Below, piece by piece: positions 1 to 6,139 of a stretch of 9,863 nucleotides of DNA. Position 1 is the stretch's first letter; the number at the start of each line of letters is the position of its first letter. The translations under genes were made by a program, and so were the position numbers. The DNA is from Candidatus Hermodarchaeota archaeon (GTDB taxonomy: Archaea > Asgardarchaeota > Hermodarchaeia > Hermodarchaeales > Hermodarchaeaceae): the NCBI GenBank assembly GCA_016840595.1, contig JAEOSA010000060.1, forward strand, positions 1-9,863, written 5' to 3'. Under the pieces are notes generated by a model. The model saw nothing but the letters and a program-made list of their open reading frames with translations. It made no database searches and was not told where the DNA came from.

Positions 1-1074
1 ATTCTCGAGAATGCTATGTTGATTAATGTCATGATTATTTCCAGTCAGGATCATGATGAGGTTGTATCCTGGAATCACGAAAATCCGTGAGCCGTAGAAG
101 GCATGCGCGGCAAAGGCTCCAATGCGTGGATGTGTCCACCACTGATAGCCATATCCATGAGATAAAGCAGCAGGTGCGATGGTATGGTAGGTGGTTAGTG
201 ATGCAGCCACCCATGAATAGGGTACGATGCTTTGGCCCTCCCAGCTTCCTCCATGTAAATAGAGAAAGCCGATTTTCGCCATGTCTCGCGGTCGTAGATA
301 CAAATCATACCCGCCCATAGCTGCGCCTTGTGGGTCATTAAGCCATTCAAAGTCTGTGATGCCCATGGGGGAGAAGAGGTATTCCTCGGCAAAGACGCTG
401 GTATTCATTCCGGTAGCTACGGTGATAATTGCCGACAGGAGATGTGTCGCACCAGTATTATGTAGCCAATATTCTCCTGGTGGGTACTCTACGGGGCGAT
501 CGAGGAGCCATTGCACCCAATCATCGGTATGAGTCATGTTATAGTAGTCACTCGTCGGGCTGTCGAATGCATATCGATAATCCCCCCAGGGAAGCCCAGA
601 CTTCATCGTCAGCAAGTGTTCAATGGTCATAGCTTCCTTCCAAGCATCCATATTATCGAAGGTGTGATTCGGGAAATAATCCAACACATAGTCATGGACG
701 CTTCCGATGAATCCCTGTGCAATTGTAATGCCAATCAAAATTGATGTAATGCACCCGGTTATGGACTGGATCGGTTGTAATTCATCCTCACGAGAAGCAT
801 TTCCGAAATAGTTCTCATAGACGATGTATCCCTCATGAACAGCTAACAGGGATGTCATTTCATCAGCCCATTCCCACAAATCAATGTACGCCTCCATTCC
901 CGCTAACAGAGTCGTATTCATACCATGAGATTCGGGAGTTGCCATCTGCCAATCAGCGGTTGGCCAATAATCTGGAGACGCGGCTTGAATCCTGCTAATT
1001 TGTACGAGAGGACTGATAATCAGAATCGAGGAAAGAAAAAAGATTGTAAACAAAAATTGACGGCTTAGGTTCAT
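1..1074 (-). CDS. Secreted serine hydrolase / class C beta-lactamase-fold protein, active site degenerate, partial
   Basis: The frame is open from the start to the left window edge (358 codons seen), so the C-terminus is missing. Residues 4-30 form an N-terminal signal or anchor (SRQFLFTIFFLSSILII), so the protein should act outside the membrane. The body matches the PF00144 beta-lactamase/esterase family: WPTADW at 37-42, VVHxGYIVxE-like 79-86, MTIEHLLTMKSGLPWG at 149-164, PGEYWLHNTGATHLLSAI at 199-216, RPRDMAKIGFLYL at 261-273 and RIFVIPGYNLIMIL at 330-343. The nucleophile serine is S104, but the SxxK lysine is glycine (S-I-T-G, 104-107), and the usual tyrosine near the YxN position is absent (W-L-H-N, 203-206). 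It may be catalytically dead, a binding protein, or use altered chemistry. I chose the ATG at 1074 because AGGAAG (1086-1081) abuts the ATG at 1080 but lies 6 nt from this one. Family assignment is firm; function is uncertain. Confidence 0.9.
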   Translation of the reverse strand, partial: MNLSRQFLFTIFFLSSILIISPLVQISRIQAASPDYWPTADWQMATPESHGMNTTLLAGMEAYIDLWEWADEMTSLLAVHEGYIVYENYFGNASREDELQPIQSITGCITSILIGITIAQGFIGSVHDYVLDYFPNHTFDNMDAWKEAMTIEHLLTMKSGLPWGDYRYAFDSPTSDYYNMTHTDDWVQWLLDRPVEYPPGEYWLHNTGATHLLSAIITVATGMNTSVFAEEYLFSPMGITDFEWLNDPQGAAMGGYDLYLRPRDMAKIGFLYLHGGSWEGQSIVPYSWVAASLTTYHTIAPAALSHGYGYQWWTHPRIGAFAAHAFYGSRIFVIPGYNLIMILTGNNHDINQHSILEN

Positions 1075-1080
1075 TGACAT

Positions 1081-1400
1081 CTTCCTGAGAGCATTTCAAT
1101 ATTTCCGGTTTTATGTTTAGGGAAACCGGCAGGCAGCTAAACCTTCTTCCTTCAAATTACCTAGCTTGTCAGGGTTAATGGGAAACTAACATGATAATTA
1201 AAAATTGCTCCGGTTCACGACCATGAATTCCTGTTTCCATTTTGAGGACAGGATTGACCACAATGTGTCTATTTTCTCTTGGTTTTTGACTGGTTTGTAA
1301 CCCAGGGAGTACCCGTCCATTGAAATGTCACCAACACTCCTGCTTCAAGTGGTTCCACTCTTATCATACGCAATTGGAGGGGTTCCCACAAGGAGCTGCG
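1081..1400. other. Divergent intergenic region, 320 bp
   Basis: This non-coding spacer separates two divergent genes. It holds the ribosome-binding site AGGAAG for the minus-strand gene (1086-1081), the inverted repeat at 1105-1129, an AT-rich stretch at 1194-1206, a 6-bp inverted repeat (TCCTGT at 1229-1234, ACAGGA at 1248-1253), a TATA-like TTATCATA at 1361-1368 and AGGAG at 1391-1395 before the plus-strand gene. I see no tRNA fold and no convincing small gene. Confidence 0.6.
1105..1129 (-). promoter_or_regulatory. Inverted repeat flanking a TATA-like element (possible operator)
   Basis: A perfect 7-bp inverted repeat, CCGGTTT (1105-1111) and AAACCGG (1123-1129), is separated by 11 bp. 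On the minus strand the spacer and arm edges read TAAACATAAAA, a TATA-like element centred near 1115. An archaeal TATA box lies about 26 nt from the transcript start, which would put the start near 1089, just before AGGAAG and the ATG at 1074. A dimeric repressor bound here would block TBP access. The repeat is seen directly; the promoter and operator roles are inferred. Confidence 0.35.
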
Positions 1401-1841
1401 ATGGCGATGCGGTATTCGGATTTGATCAAAGAGTATCGACGGCTCATCGCAATGCAACCAGACCAGCTCATCTCACAGGAAGTACCAGAGCGAGTCGTCA
1501 ACCTCTATGAAAACGATCGAATCCGAATCCTCCTCGTACGCACCTCCGAAGCTCCGGAAATCGTGAAGATGGAAATCGAAGTCGCCTTACCCGATCGCAT
1601 CTGGGGATTAGATGCCAACTATTTCTCCGACAACCTCACAGCCCCAGACCAACCCGCCATCCGCACGTCACTCGAAGAAATGGTTCTGCTCTTCCAATAC
1701 CTCCTACAACTCCAACAAGCCGGATTCACATTAGATTTCCTTGGCGAAGAAGGCCTCTGGATTGCCTGCTACCACATCAATCAAGAGCCCTCAAAAACGC
1801 TCTTCTCATCATTTCAACCCCCCAAAAGCAAAGCAAATTAG
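1401..1841 (+). CDS. Hypothetical protein, 146 aa
   Basis: I do not recognise this family. The ATG at 1401 is preferred because AGGAG (1391-1395) sits 5 nt upstream; an in-frame ATG at 1320 would add 27 residues of low plausibility (Cys/His-rich, read from spacer DNA). The protein is soluble, mixed alpha/beta in appearance, with no signal peptide or membrane segment. An N-terminal helix (YSDLIKEYRRLIAM) is followed by strand-like segments (RIRILLV, VKMEIEVAL), a leucine-rich helix around residues 92-109 (EMVLLFQYLLQLQQAGF) and a short strand motif EEGLWIACYHI (117-127). The tail is polar and proline/lysine-rich. Codon third positions are strongly C-rich compared with the neighbouring gene at 2083. 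A T7 run follows the stop, and the next gene is about 240 bp away, so this is probably a single-gene unit. Confidence 0.75.
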   Translation: MAMRYSDLIKEYRRLIAMQPDQLISQEVPERVVNLYENDRIRILLVRTSEAPEIVKMEIEVALPDRIWGLDANYFSDNLTAPDQPAIRTSLEEMVLLFQYLLQLQQAGFTLDFLGEEGLWIACYHINQEPSKTLFSSFQPPKSKAN

Positions 1842-1858
1842 AACTCATTCAATCACCA

Positions 1859-1865
1859 TTTTTTT
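1859..1865 (+). terminator. Oligo-T tract after the 146-aa gene
   Basis: Seven consecutive T residues begin 18 nt after the stop codon at 1839-1841. Archaeal RNA polymerase can terminate at such U-tracts without a hairpin. No stem precedes it, and the assignment rests on position and composition only. Confidence 0.4.
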
Positions 1866-1988
1866 AGCGTGCAAAGGTGCTGGACTGGTTTTTCATGTTC
1901 TCCAGAGTCCGCCGAGATCTAAGGTGGAAATGGAAGACTCGGATGATGATGTGGCTAAGCAACTGGCTCAAAATCGTTACATTTGTCC

Positions 1989-1996
1989 ATATAAAA
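1989..1996 (+). promoter_or_regulatory. TATA-like box upstream of the GNAT gene
   Basis: ATATAAAA is the closest match to the archaeal TATA consensus in the spacer before the gene at 2083. It predicts a transcript start near 2020 and a leader of about 60 nt. A second, poorer AT-rich candidate lies at 2031-2043 (TATCTTATTTTA) and would give a leader of under 20 nt. No strong Shine-Dalgarno motif precedes the ATG at 2083. The rest of 1842-2082 shows nothing clear beyond a 41-codon open frame that I did not accept. Confidence 0.35.
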
Positions 1997-2082
1997 TTCC
2001 AGATAGAACAATAAACGTTGAAGCAATGAAGTATCTTATTTTACGCATTCTTTAAGATGTATTGTGTCGAGTGTATTTGTTA

Positions 2083-3198
2083 ATGATTTTTGAGCTCAAA
2101 AAGAAGGAATATGCGAAGGTTCGACCTTTATTCAGAGAATTAGACTATCAGCTCACAATAGCCGCCGTGATTGAAAGATCAAGTCCAGGGCGAATCTTTG
2201 TCGACAACTCCCAAAAACCCAATAGCGCCTTTATCTGCTCAGTGGAAGGGTACTATCTAGCTGGAGATCCGCACAACGATAGTTTCAACCAGGGTCTTTG
2301 TGATCACATCATCAACACGATTCTTGCAGGAGATACCGTTCGTGAAAACGATAATGACCTTGTCCTATGCATTCATCCTGAGGAATGGCAAACTAAGTTC
2401 AAAGTTATTTTCCCAACTCGGCCACTTATACAATTGCCCCGATTATATTATACTTGCACTGAAGTGAAAGTCGATTGGCAAAATAAGATACCTACAGACT
2501 TTTACATTCATCAACTGGATCCAAAGTTACTTGAACAAAAAAACATGGAAATCCCTGACCATATTCTCAGCTGGATGCGAATCAATTGGGGATCTATTGA
2601 TGCCTTCTGGAGGCAGGGATTTGGCTTCTGCACGGTGTGCAATAACGAACTAGTTTCGTGGAGTCTCACTGATTGCGTCAGTGGACGCTATTGTGAGATT
2701 GGCATACGGACAAGGCCCGAATACCGCCGCCGTGGACTCGCCACACTCACCGCAGCCGCAACTGTGGACTATGCCCTCAAAAACGGCTACTCTCAAGTTG
2801 GTTGGCACACTAACATCGAAAACTATGGTTCCATCGGTGTTGCAGAAAACGTAGGATTTACAAAAACACGTGACTACGTCTGGCACTATTGTATGATAGA
2901 TGAAGCCACTCATCTAGCTGAAACAGGTCTTCGAGCCTTTATCCAGGGCTATTTCGCCCTGGCACTTGATAGCTATGAACTAGCCTTTGCCAAAGGACGC
3001 GTTTCATATTGGTATTATCATCAAGCCGCTCAAGCAGCTGCAACATTACGGGAAAAACAAAAAGCCCTCAACCTCCTCAACCAAGCTATAAGTGAGGGTT
3101 GGCAAAATCTTGAATACACCCAAGAATGCTCTGAGTTCGACTTTCTACATAACACCAAGGATTGGCAAAAAATCATCAATCGAATGAAACCTAGGTGA
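2083..3198 (+). CDS. GNAT-family N-acetyltransferase with C-terminal TPR-like tail
   Basis: The 371-aa protein should transfer an acyl group from acyl-CoA to an amine; the substrate cannot be told. Residues 1-145 resemble the degenerate N-terminal half of two-domain GNATs of the PF12746 (ZmaR-like) type. Residues 170-265 carry the catalytic GNAT fold: the acyl-CoA pyrophosphate loop is in RPEYRRRGLA (211-220), and the motif B region runs WHTNIENYGSIGVAENVGF (241-259). Residues 282-370 form helical pairs of TPR type, ending in a short repeat (GWQNLEYTQECSEFDFL) typical of TPR protein tails, perhaps for partner binding. The ATG at 2083 is preferred over an upstream TTG at 2062, which would add only seven residues (LCRVYLL). 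The 5' half is more AT-rich than the catalytic half. The gene ends inside a hairpin. GNAT assignment is firm; the PF12746 and TPR labels are likely. Confidence 0.88.
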   Translation: MIFELKKKEYAKVRPLFRELDYQLTIAAVIERSSPGRIFVDNSQKPNSAFICSVEGYYLAGDPHNDSFNQGLCDHIINTILAGDTVRENDNDLVLCIHPEEWQTKFKVIFPTRPLIQLPRLYYTCTEVKVDWQNKIPTDFYIHQLDPKLLEQKNMEIPDHILSWMRINWGSIDAFWRQGFGFCTVCNNELVSWSLTDCVSGRYCEIGIRTRPEYRRRGLATLTAAATVDYALKNGYSQVGWHTNIENYGSIGVAENVGFTKTRDYVWHYCMIDEATHLAETGLRAFIQGYFALALDSYELAFAKGRVSYWYYHQAAQAAATLREKQKALNLLNQAISEGWQNLEYTQECSEFDFLHNTKDWQKIINRMKPR

Positions 3199-3210
3199 TG
3201 ATTCACCTAG
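3191..3210 (+). terminator. Stem-loop overlapping the GNAT stop codon
   Basis: CTAGGTGA (3191-3198) pairs perfectly with TCACCTAG (3203-3210) around the loop TGAT. The left arm contains the TGA stop at 3196-3198. No T-run follows, so it is not a classical intrinsic terminator. It could protect the mRNA 3' end, separate the convergent transcripts, or be a symmetric protein-binding site. Between it and the next stop at 3329, about 120 bp show nothing clear. Confidence 0.4.
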
Positions 3211-3328
3211 ACAGATTGGGTGTGATGTGTTCGTTGTGTTTGTGGTACTATTACTCGGATGATCACAACTACTAGGAGAATTCACACGAATTGTGGAAAA
3301 CTTCTTCAGATAGACAATGACAGATAAT

Positions 3329-4216
3329 TCAAATGCGATGGTATTTGTCGCTTTTTTCTTGGACTTTCCCATCATTTGCCAGTTCATCTAGGTGTAATTG
3401 AATCATTATCGCTTCCCAGTATCGCAGAAGAGTTTCTTGATAGGGAAACTTTCGGTAGATTGGAGCATGTTCTACCAACTGAGCTAAAGTTTTCGGTGAA
3501 TCCAAAAGGTCCAAGATTGACTGGTTTCTTTCATCTAAACGTTGGGCATATCGGTTCCATTCAGATTGAATGTTCTTGGTGATAATACTACGATGTGAGG
3601 AGACCAGTATTTTTGTGGGTAACGCTTTCAATCGTTCAATGGACTGGCGAAATTCAGTAAGGCTTGATTCTTGATGGCCATACCAAGGGAAGGAAGTTAA
3701 GTCATAATCAAAGGCAAACAGAATCTGCTTACGCTCATAGTAGAAGCAGTAATGATCCATCGTATGACCTGGAGTGAAAATGGGATCCAATACAATTTCG
3801 CCTATCTGGAAGGGCGTTTCTTCAGTGTAACTATGTGTGGGTGGACAGTTCTGGAAACCCATTACAGTTCGGGCGAATTGCTGCCAAATAGCTGCTAGTT
3901 CCTTTCCAACAAATCGGTGAGAGAGTGCAACGATATTTCCGCTTGTGGTGAAGGCTTCTTGGGGAACATGTATTGGTTGACCGTTGAACACCCAGTTTCC
4001 TGCAGAATGGTCTGGGTGTGTGTGAGAGTTGATGATGTAACTGATATCAAACTCATTTTTGATTGCCTTCAGCAACGGAATACCACAGCCTGTGTCAACT
4101 AGCACAGTTTCCTCAGCCTCTACAAGGATGGAGTGGGCGCGAGGAAAACGTCCCTTGTTTTCACCATGCAGAAGGGAAATCTGATCTATGAGAGGTTCTA
4201 ATCGCTTGCGGATCAT
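3329..4216 (-). CDS. Metallo-beta-lactamase-fold hydrolase
   Basis: The 295-aa protein is a complete MBL-fold metal-dependent hydrolase. Metal ligands are visible: H65, H67, D69 and H70 in SHTHPDH, H151 in TPGHTMDH, D170 in FAFDYDL and H208 in VSSHR. The strand VLVDTGCG (38-45) starts the fold. Residues 220-290 form a helical C-terminal region (RNQSILDLL ... TLAQLVEH ... YWEAIMIQLHLDELANDGKV) that looks like the winged-helix tail of LACTB2-type proteins. Family substrates include thioesters, lactones and RNA; the sequence does not choose between them. There is no signal peptide, so it is cytoplasmic. The ATG at 4216 lacks a clear Shine-Dalgarno motif. It is convergent with the GNAT gene and divergent from the small membrane protein gene, hence probably transcribed alone. 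Confidence 0.92.
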   Translation of the reverse strand: MIRKRLEPLIDQISLLHGENKGRFPRAHSILVEAEETVLVDTGCGIPLLKAIKNEFDISYIINSHTHPDHSAGNWVFNGQPIHVPQEAFTTSGNIVALSHRFVGKELAAIWQQFARTVMGFQNCPPTHSYTEETPFQIGEIVLDPIFTPGHTMDHYCFYYERKQILFAFDYDLTSFPWYGHQESSLTEFRQSIERLKALPTKILVSSHRSIITKNIQSEWNRYAQRLDERNQSILDLLDSPKTLAQLVEHAPIYRKFPYQETLLRYWEAIMIQLHLDELANDGKVQEKSDKYHRI

Positions 4217-4281
4217 TCGTCGTCGTTCTTTGTGTGGGGCTTGTTGTCAATTAAGTTGTTGGATGGGCTGATATTCCTCTT

Positions 4282-4338
4282 GGGGTTGCATATTTTTTTG
4301 GGGGGTTTTTAGGGGTTCTAGCGCAGGGAGGAGTGGGG
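4282..4338 (+). promoter_or_regulatory. TATA-like box and G-run-rich leader of the small membrane protein
   Basis: CATATTTTTTT at 4289-4299 is a plausible TATA-like element, predicting a transcript start near 4319. G-runs lie at 4282-4285, 4300-4305, 4312-4315, 4326-4328 and 4335-4338. The last two flank or overlap the ribosome-binding site GGGAGGAG (4326-4333), which is 8 nt from the ATG at 4342. The four runs from 4300 onward have loops of 6, 10 and 6 nt, so a loose G-quadruplex in the DNA is conceivable. Only the last two runs would be in the RNA if the predicted start is right. The ribosome-binding site is the most certain part. Confidence 0.45.
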
Positions 4339-4341
4339 TGA

Positions 4342-4605
4342 ATGAAGACGCAGGCCATTTCAGGCGCTCAACCTCCACTAGACCCGCTCATCGGGCATTT
4401 CGTTCACTACATGATCCTAGCCTGGGGCATTATCCTCTTGGTAGGGAACTTCATTGCTGCCATCTTCATAGCTTCAGGTGTCATCTACTGGTTAACCGGG
4501 TGGAATCCTTCTCGAGGAAAACAGATGGTGATTGGGGGAATCGTTCTCTTTATTGCAATACAATGGATGGCCTTCACTACACCATGGTTGCCATTTCTCC
4601 TTTAG
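4342..4605 (+). CDS. Small two-helix membrane protein, 87 aa
   Basis: The start is well supported by GGGAGGAG 8 nt upstream. The protein has a short polar N-terminus, a long hydrophobic segment at about residues 20-51 (FVHYMILAWGIILLVGNF onward), a polar turn TGWNPSRGKQ (52-61) and a second membrane helix at 62-80, ending WLPFLL. No cleavable signal motif or cysteine is visible. The pattern G-x-x-x-x-L-[TS]-G-x-N-P-x-x-x-K-x-x-x-x-G resembles the hairpin of VirB2/T4SS-pilin-like small proteins, which have two helices joined by a basic turn; this is a topology likeness only. No secretion ATPase or other T4SS gene is in the window. It lies alone between two minus-strand hydrolase genes, with 40 nt to the convergent M20 stop. 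Confidence 0.8.
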   Translation: MKTQAISGAQPPLDPLIGHFVHYMILAWGIILLVGNFIAAIFIASGVIYWLTGWNPSRGKQMVIGGIVLFIAIQWMAFTTPWLPFLL

Positions 4606-4645
4606 CAACACGAATGCAAGGAAAAGCAAGATGACTGTGGAATAA

Positions 4646-5983
4646 TTACAAAGTGAGATAGTGCACCAATTGTTTGGTCATATTCACGAGGTCATCAATT
4701 CGAACCCATTCATCGGGTTTATGTGCCGAGGTGTTATCAAGGGTCGTGGCTCCAATTCCGAGAATTTTGTCAATTCCGCAAGCTTGCGTGATGAAGCCCA
4801 TGTCTGTTGAAACTGCTGCCCCTCCAACGATGAATTCACTGTCTTGAAAACCATGCACTGCTTGTAATGCTTTTTGTATTTTTTTCGCATAGGGGCTCGT
4901 GATATCCGCTTTGAAGGGAGGTGTAGAATGGATTGTTGTGATCTCAACGTTGACTGCTTTGCTCTTTGTCTTGCCCCGTTCAACGGCGGCATCGATTTCT
5001 TGAACTACTTGTTCATAAGACTCTTCAAGAATGTAGCGTCGGTTGATGACAATTTCACATTCAGCTGGAACAATGTTGCTCTTGGTCCCACCGTGAATGA
5101 TGTCAATGTTAAACATTGGAGTCACTTTGTCTGATGGGGCTCCAAGGCTTCGGAGTAAGGGAATCACAGGTATAGACGATTCCCGTTTCTCAACCTCTTC
5201 TTTGAGCGCATACAGTTCGTTCAAGATGGGAATCATTGCCTCTATCGCATTGATTCCTAGAAAATTGATGCCCGAGTGGCAGCTGCGTCCTTTCGTGCGA
5301 ATCTTCACATCGATGTTCCCAGCAACGCCAGCGATGAGAAAGGGCATTTGGGCGCCGAGTTCCGTGTTGATTACATGCCCTTGGACATATCCTTCCTTGG
5401 CTAGGTGATAGATCCCCGGATAGACGCCAATTTCTTCATCCGTACACAGAGTGCAGATGATGTTAAAATGGGGTTGAAGTCCCAACTCGTGGAGAATTTC
5501 TAGAGCAACCACCATACTGGCGATGCCACATTTCATATCAATTGCGCCACGTCCATAGAGTTTCCCATTTTCTATGACGGGATTGAAAGGGTCTTTCGTC
5601 CATGGTTCTTCAATGGGAACTACATCCATGTGAGCATAGATGGTGACAGGTTCTTTTCGCCCGTAATCGCGACGTGCAACGAGATTCACACGGGGACCTT
5701 CTAACGAATAGGGAATTTTGTCGATTTTGTCTGTGGGAATAATGACCTGTTCGGTACTGTAACCTAGGCTTCGGAAAATGGGTTCGAGATACTGAACAAT
5801 TTCTTCGTAATTATTTCCAGGGGGCACCACTGTTGGAATACGAATGAGATCTTCGAGTAACGAGACAAGACGATCGCGTTTCGCCTCCACAGCGTTGAAA
5901 ATCTCTTTTTGGCTTTGTTGTGGAGTTGGTGGTGGTTCCTTATGTGGTGTTACTTCTTTGTGAGTAGAGGTAGTAGATTTCAC
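4646..5983 (-). CDS. M20-family zinc deacylase/peptidase (ArgE/DapE type)
   Basis: From the GTG at 5983 this is a 445-aa M20 metalloenzyme that would remove an acyl group from, or hydrolyse, an N-acylated amino acid or short peptide using two zinc ions. Visible motifs: DLIRIPTVVPPG (45-56); H118 and D120 in YAHMDVVP; D149 in GRGAIDMKCG (bridging ligand); E183-E184 in TDEEIG (general base and ligand); E208 in NTELG; the dimerisation-domain HSG at 236-238; H421 in SAHKPDEW. The first 30 residues are a Thr/Pro/Lys/Gln-rich linker unusual for the family, which normally starts near residue 32. The frame stays open to an ATG at 6172, but that would overlap the divergent gene at 6140 by 33 nt and add unconvincing sequence. 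GTG at 5890 would give a compact domain. I favour GTG 5983 because it overlaps the stop of the upstream ORF (GTGA). The enzyme class is certain, the start is not. Confidence 0.9.
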   Translation of the reverse strand: MKSTTSTHKEVTPHKEPPPTPQQSQKEIFNAVEAKRDRLVSLLEDLIRIPTVVPPGNNYEEIVQYLEPIFRSLGYSTEQVIIPTDKIDKIPYSLEGPRVNLVARRDYGRKEPVTIYAHMDVVPIEEPWTKDPFNPVIENGKLYGRGAIDMKCGIASMVVALEILHELGLQPHFNIICTLCTDEEIGVYPGIYHLAKEGYVQGHVINTELGAQMPFLIAGVAGNIDVKIRTKGRSCHSGINFLGINAIEAMIPILNELYALKEEVEKRESSIPVIPLLRSLGAPSDKVTPMFNIDIIHGGTKSNIVPAECEIVINRRYILEESYEQVVQEIDAAVERGKTKSKAVNVEITTIHSTPPFKADITSPYAKKIQKALQAVHGFQDSEFIVGGAAVSTDMGFITQACGIDKILGIGATTLDNTSAHKPDEWVRIDDLVNMTKQLVHYLTL

Positions 5984-6051
5984 GCTAGCCCGTGTGCAAA
6001 AAGGATACAAAAACCCCAAAAAACGTGATTCAAAAAAAGGCAAGGTGTCAT
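5980..6051 (-). CDS. Possible 23-codon leader ORF overlapping the M20 start
   Basis: The ATG at 6051 opens a 23-residue frame (MTPCLFLNHVFWGFCILFA, then HGLA) that ends in TGA at 5982-5980. This stop shares bases with the GTG at 5983 in the sequence GTGA, the arrangement used for translational coupling. The peptide is hydrophobic and signal-like, but T-rich DNA gives Phe/Leu-rich translations in many frames, and no clear Shine-Dalgarno motif precedes it. Alternatively the two frames belong to one gene joined by a frameshift or sequencing error in the T7 and T6 homopolymers, giving a signal peptide, linker and M20 domain. Confidence 0.25.
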   Translation of the reverse strand: MTPCLFLNHVFWGFCILFAHGLA

Positions 6052-6110
6052 GGATGCATGATGAGTTTCTCGAAAATAATTCTTGTGATACACGTTCCCT
6101 CCGAAATCCC

Positions 6111-6118
6111 TTTACATA
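6111..6118 (+). promoter_or_regulatory. TATA-like box of the EF-hand-like protein gene
   Basis: TTTACATA is centred about 25 nt before the ATG at 6140. With the usual archaeal spacing, transcription would begin at or next to the start codon, giving a leaderless mRNA. This fits the absence of a Shine-Dalgarno motif before 6140. Confidence 0.4.
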
Positions 6119-6139
6119 GTCTTCGAAAGTAAGTTTTTG

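Noticed and set aside
1229..1253. TCCTGT/ACAGGA inverted repeat in the first spacer
   Set aside because: Only 6 bp with a 13-nt loop and no relation to a promoter or start; likely chance.
1320..1400. In-frame upstream start for the 146-aa protein
   Set aside because: The extra 27 residues are Cys/His/Phe-rich and read from the spacer, while AGGAG sits at proper distance from the ATG at 1401.
1930..2055. 41-codon open frame starting MEDSDDDVAKQL, with AAGGTGG upstream
   Set aside because: The start context is attractive, but the frame contains the best TATA-like box of the next gene, the composition resembles spacer DNA and no known motif is visible. It is too short to support.
2650..2913. 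87-codon minus-strand frame inside the GNAT gene
   Set aside because: It is an antisense shadow of the well-supported GNAT catalytic domain; similar open frames opposite the M20, amidohydrolase and MBL genes were dismissed for the same reason.
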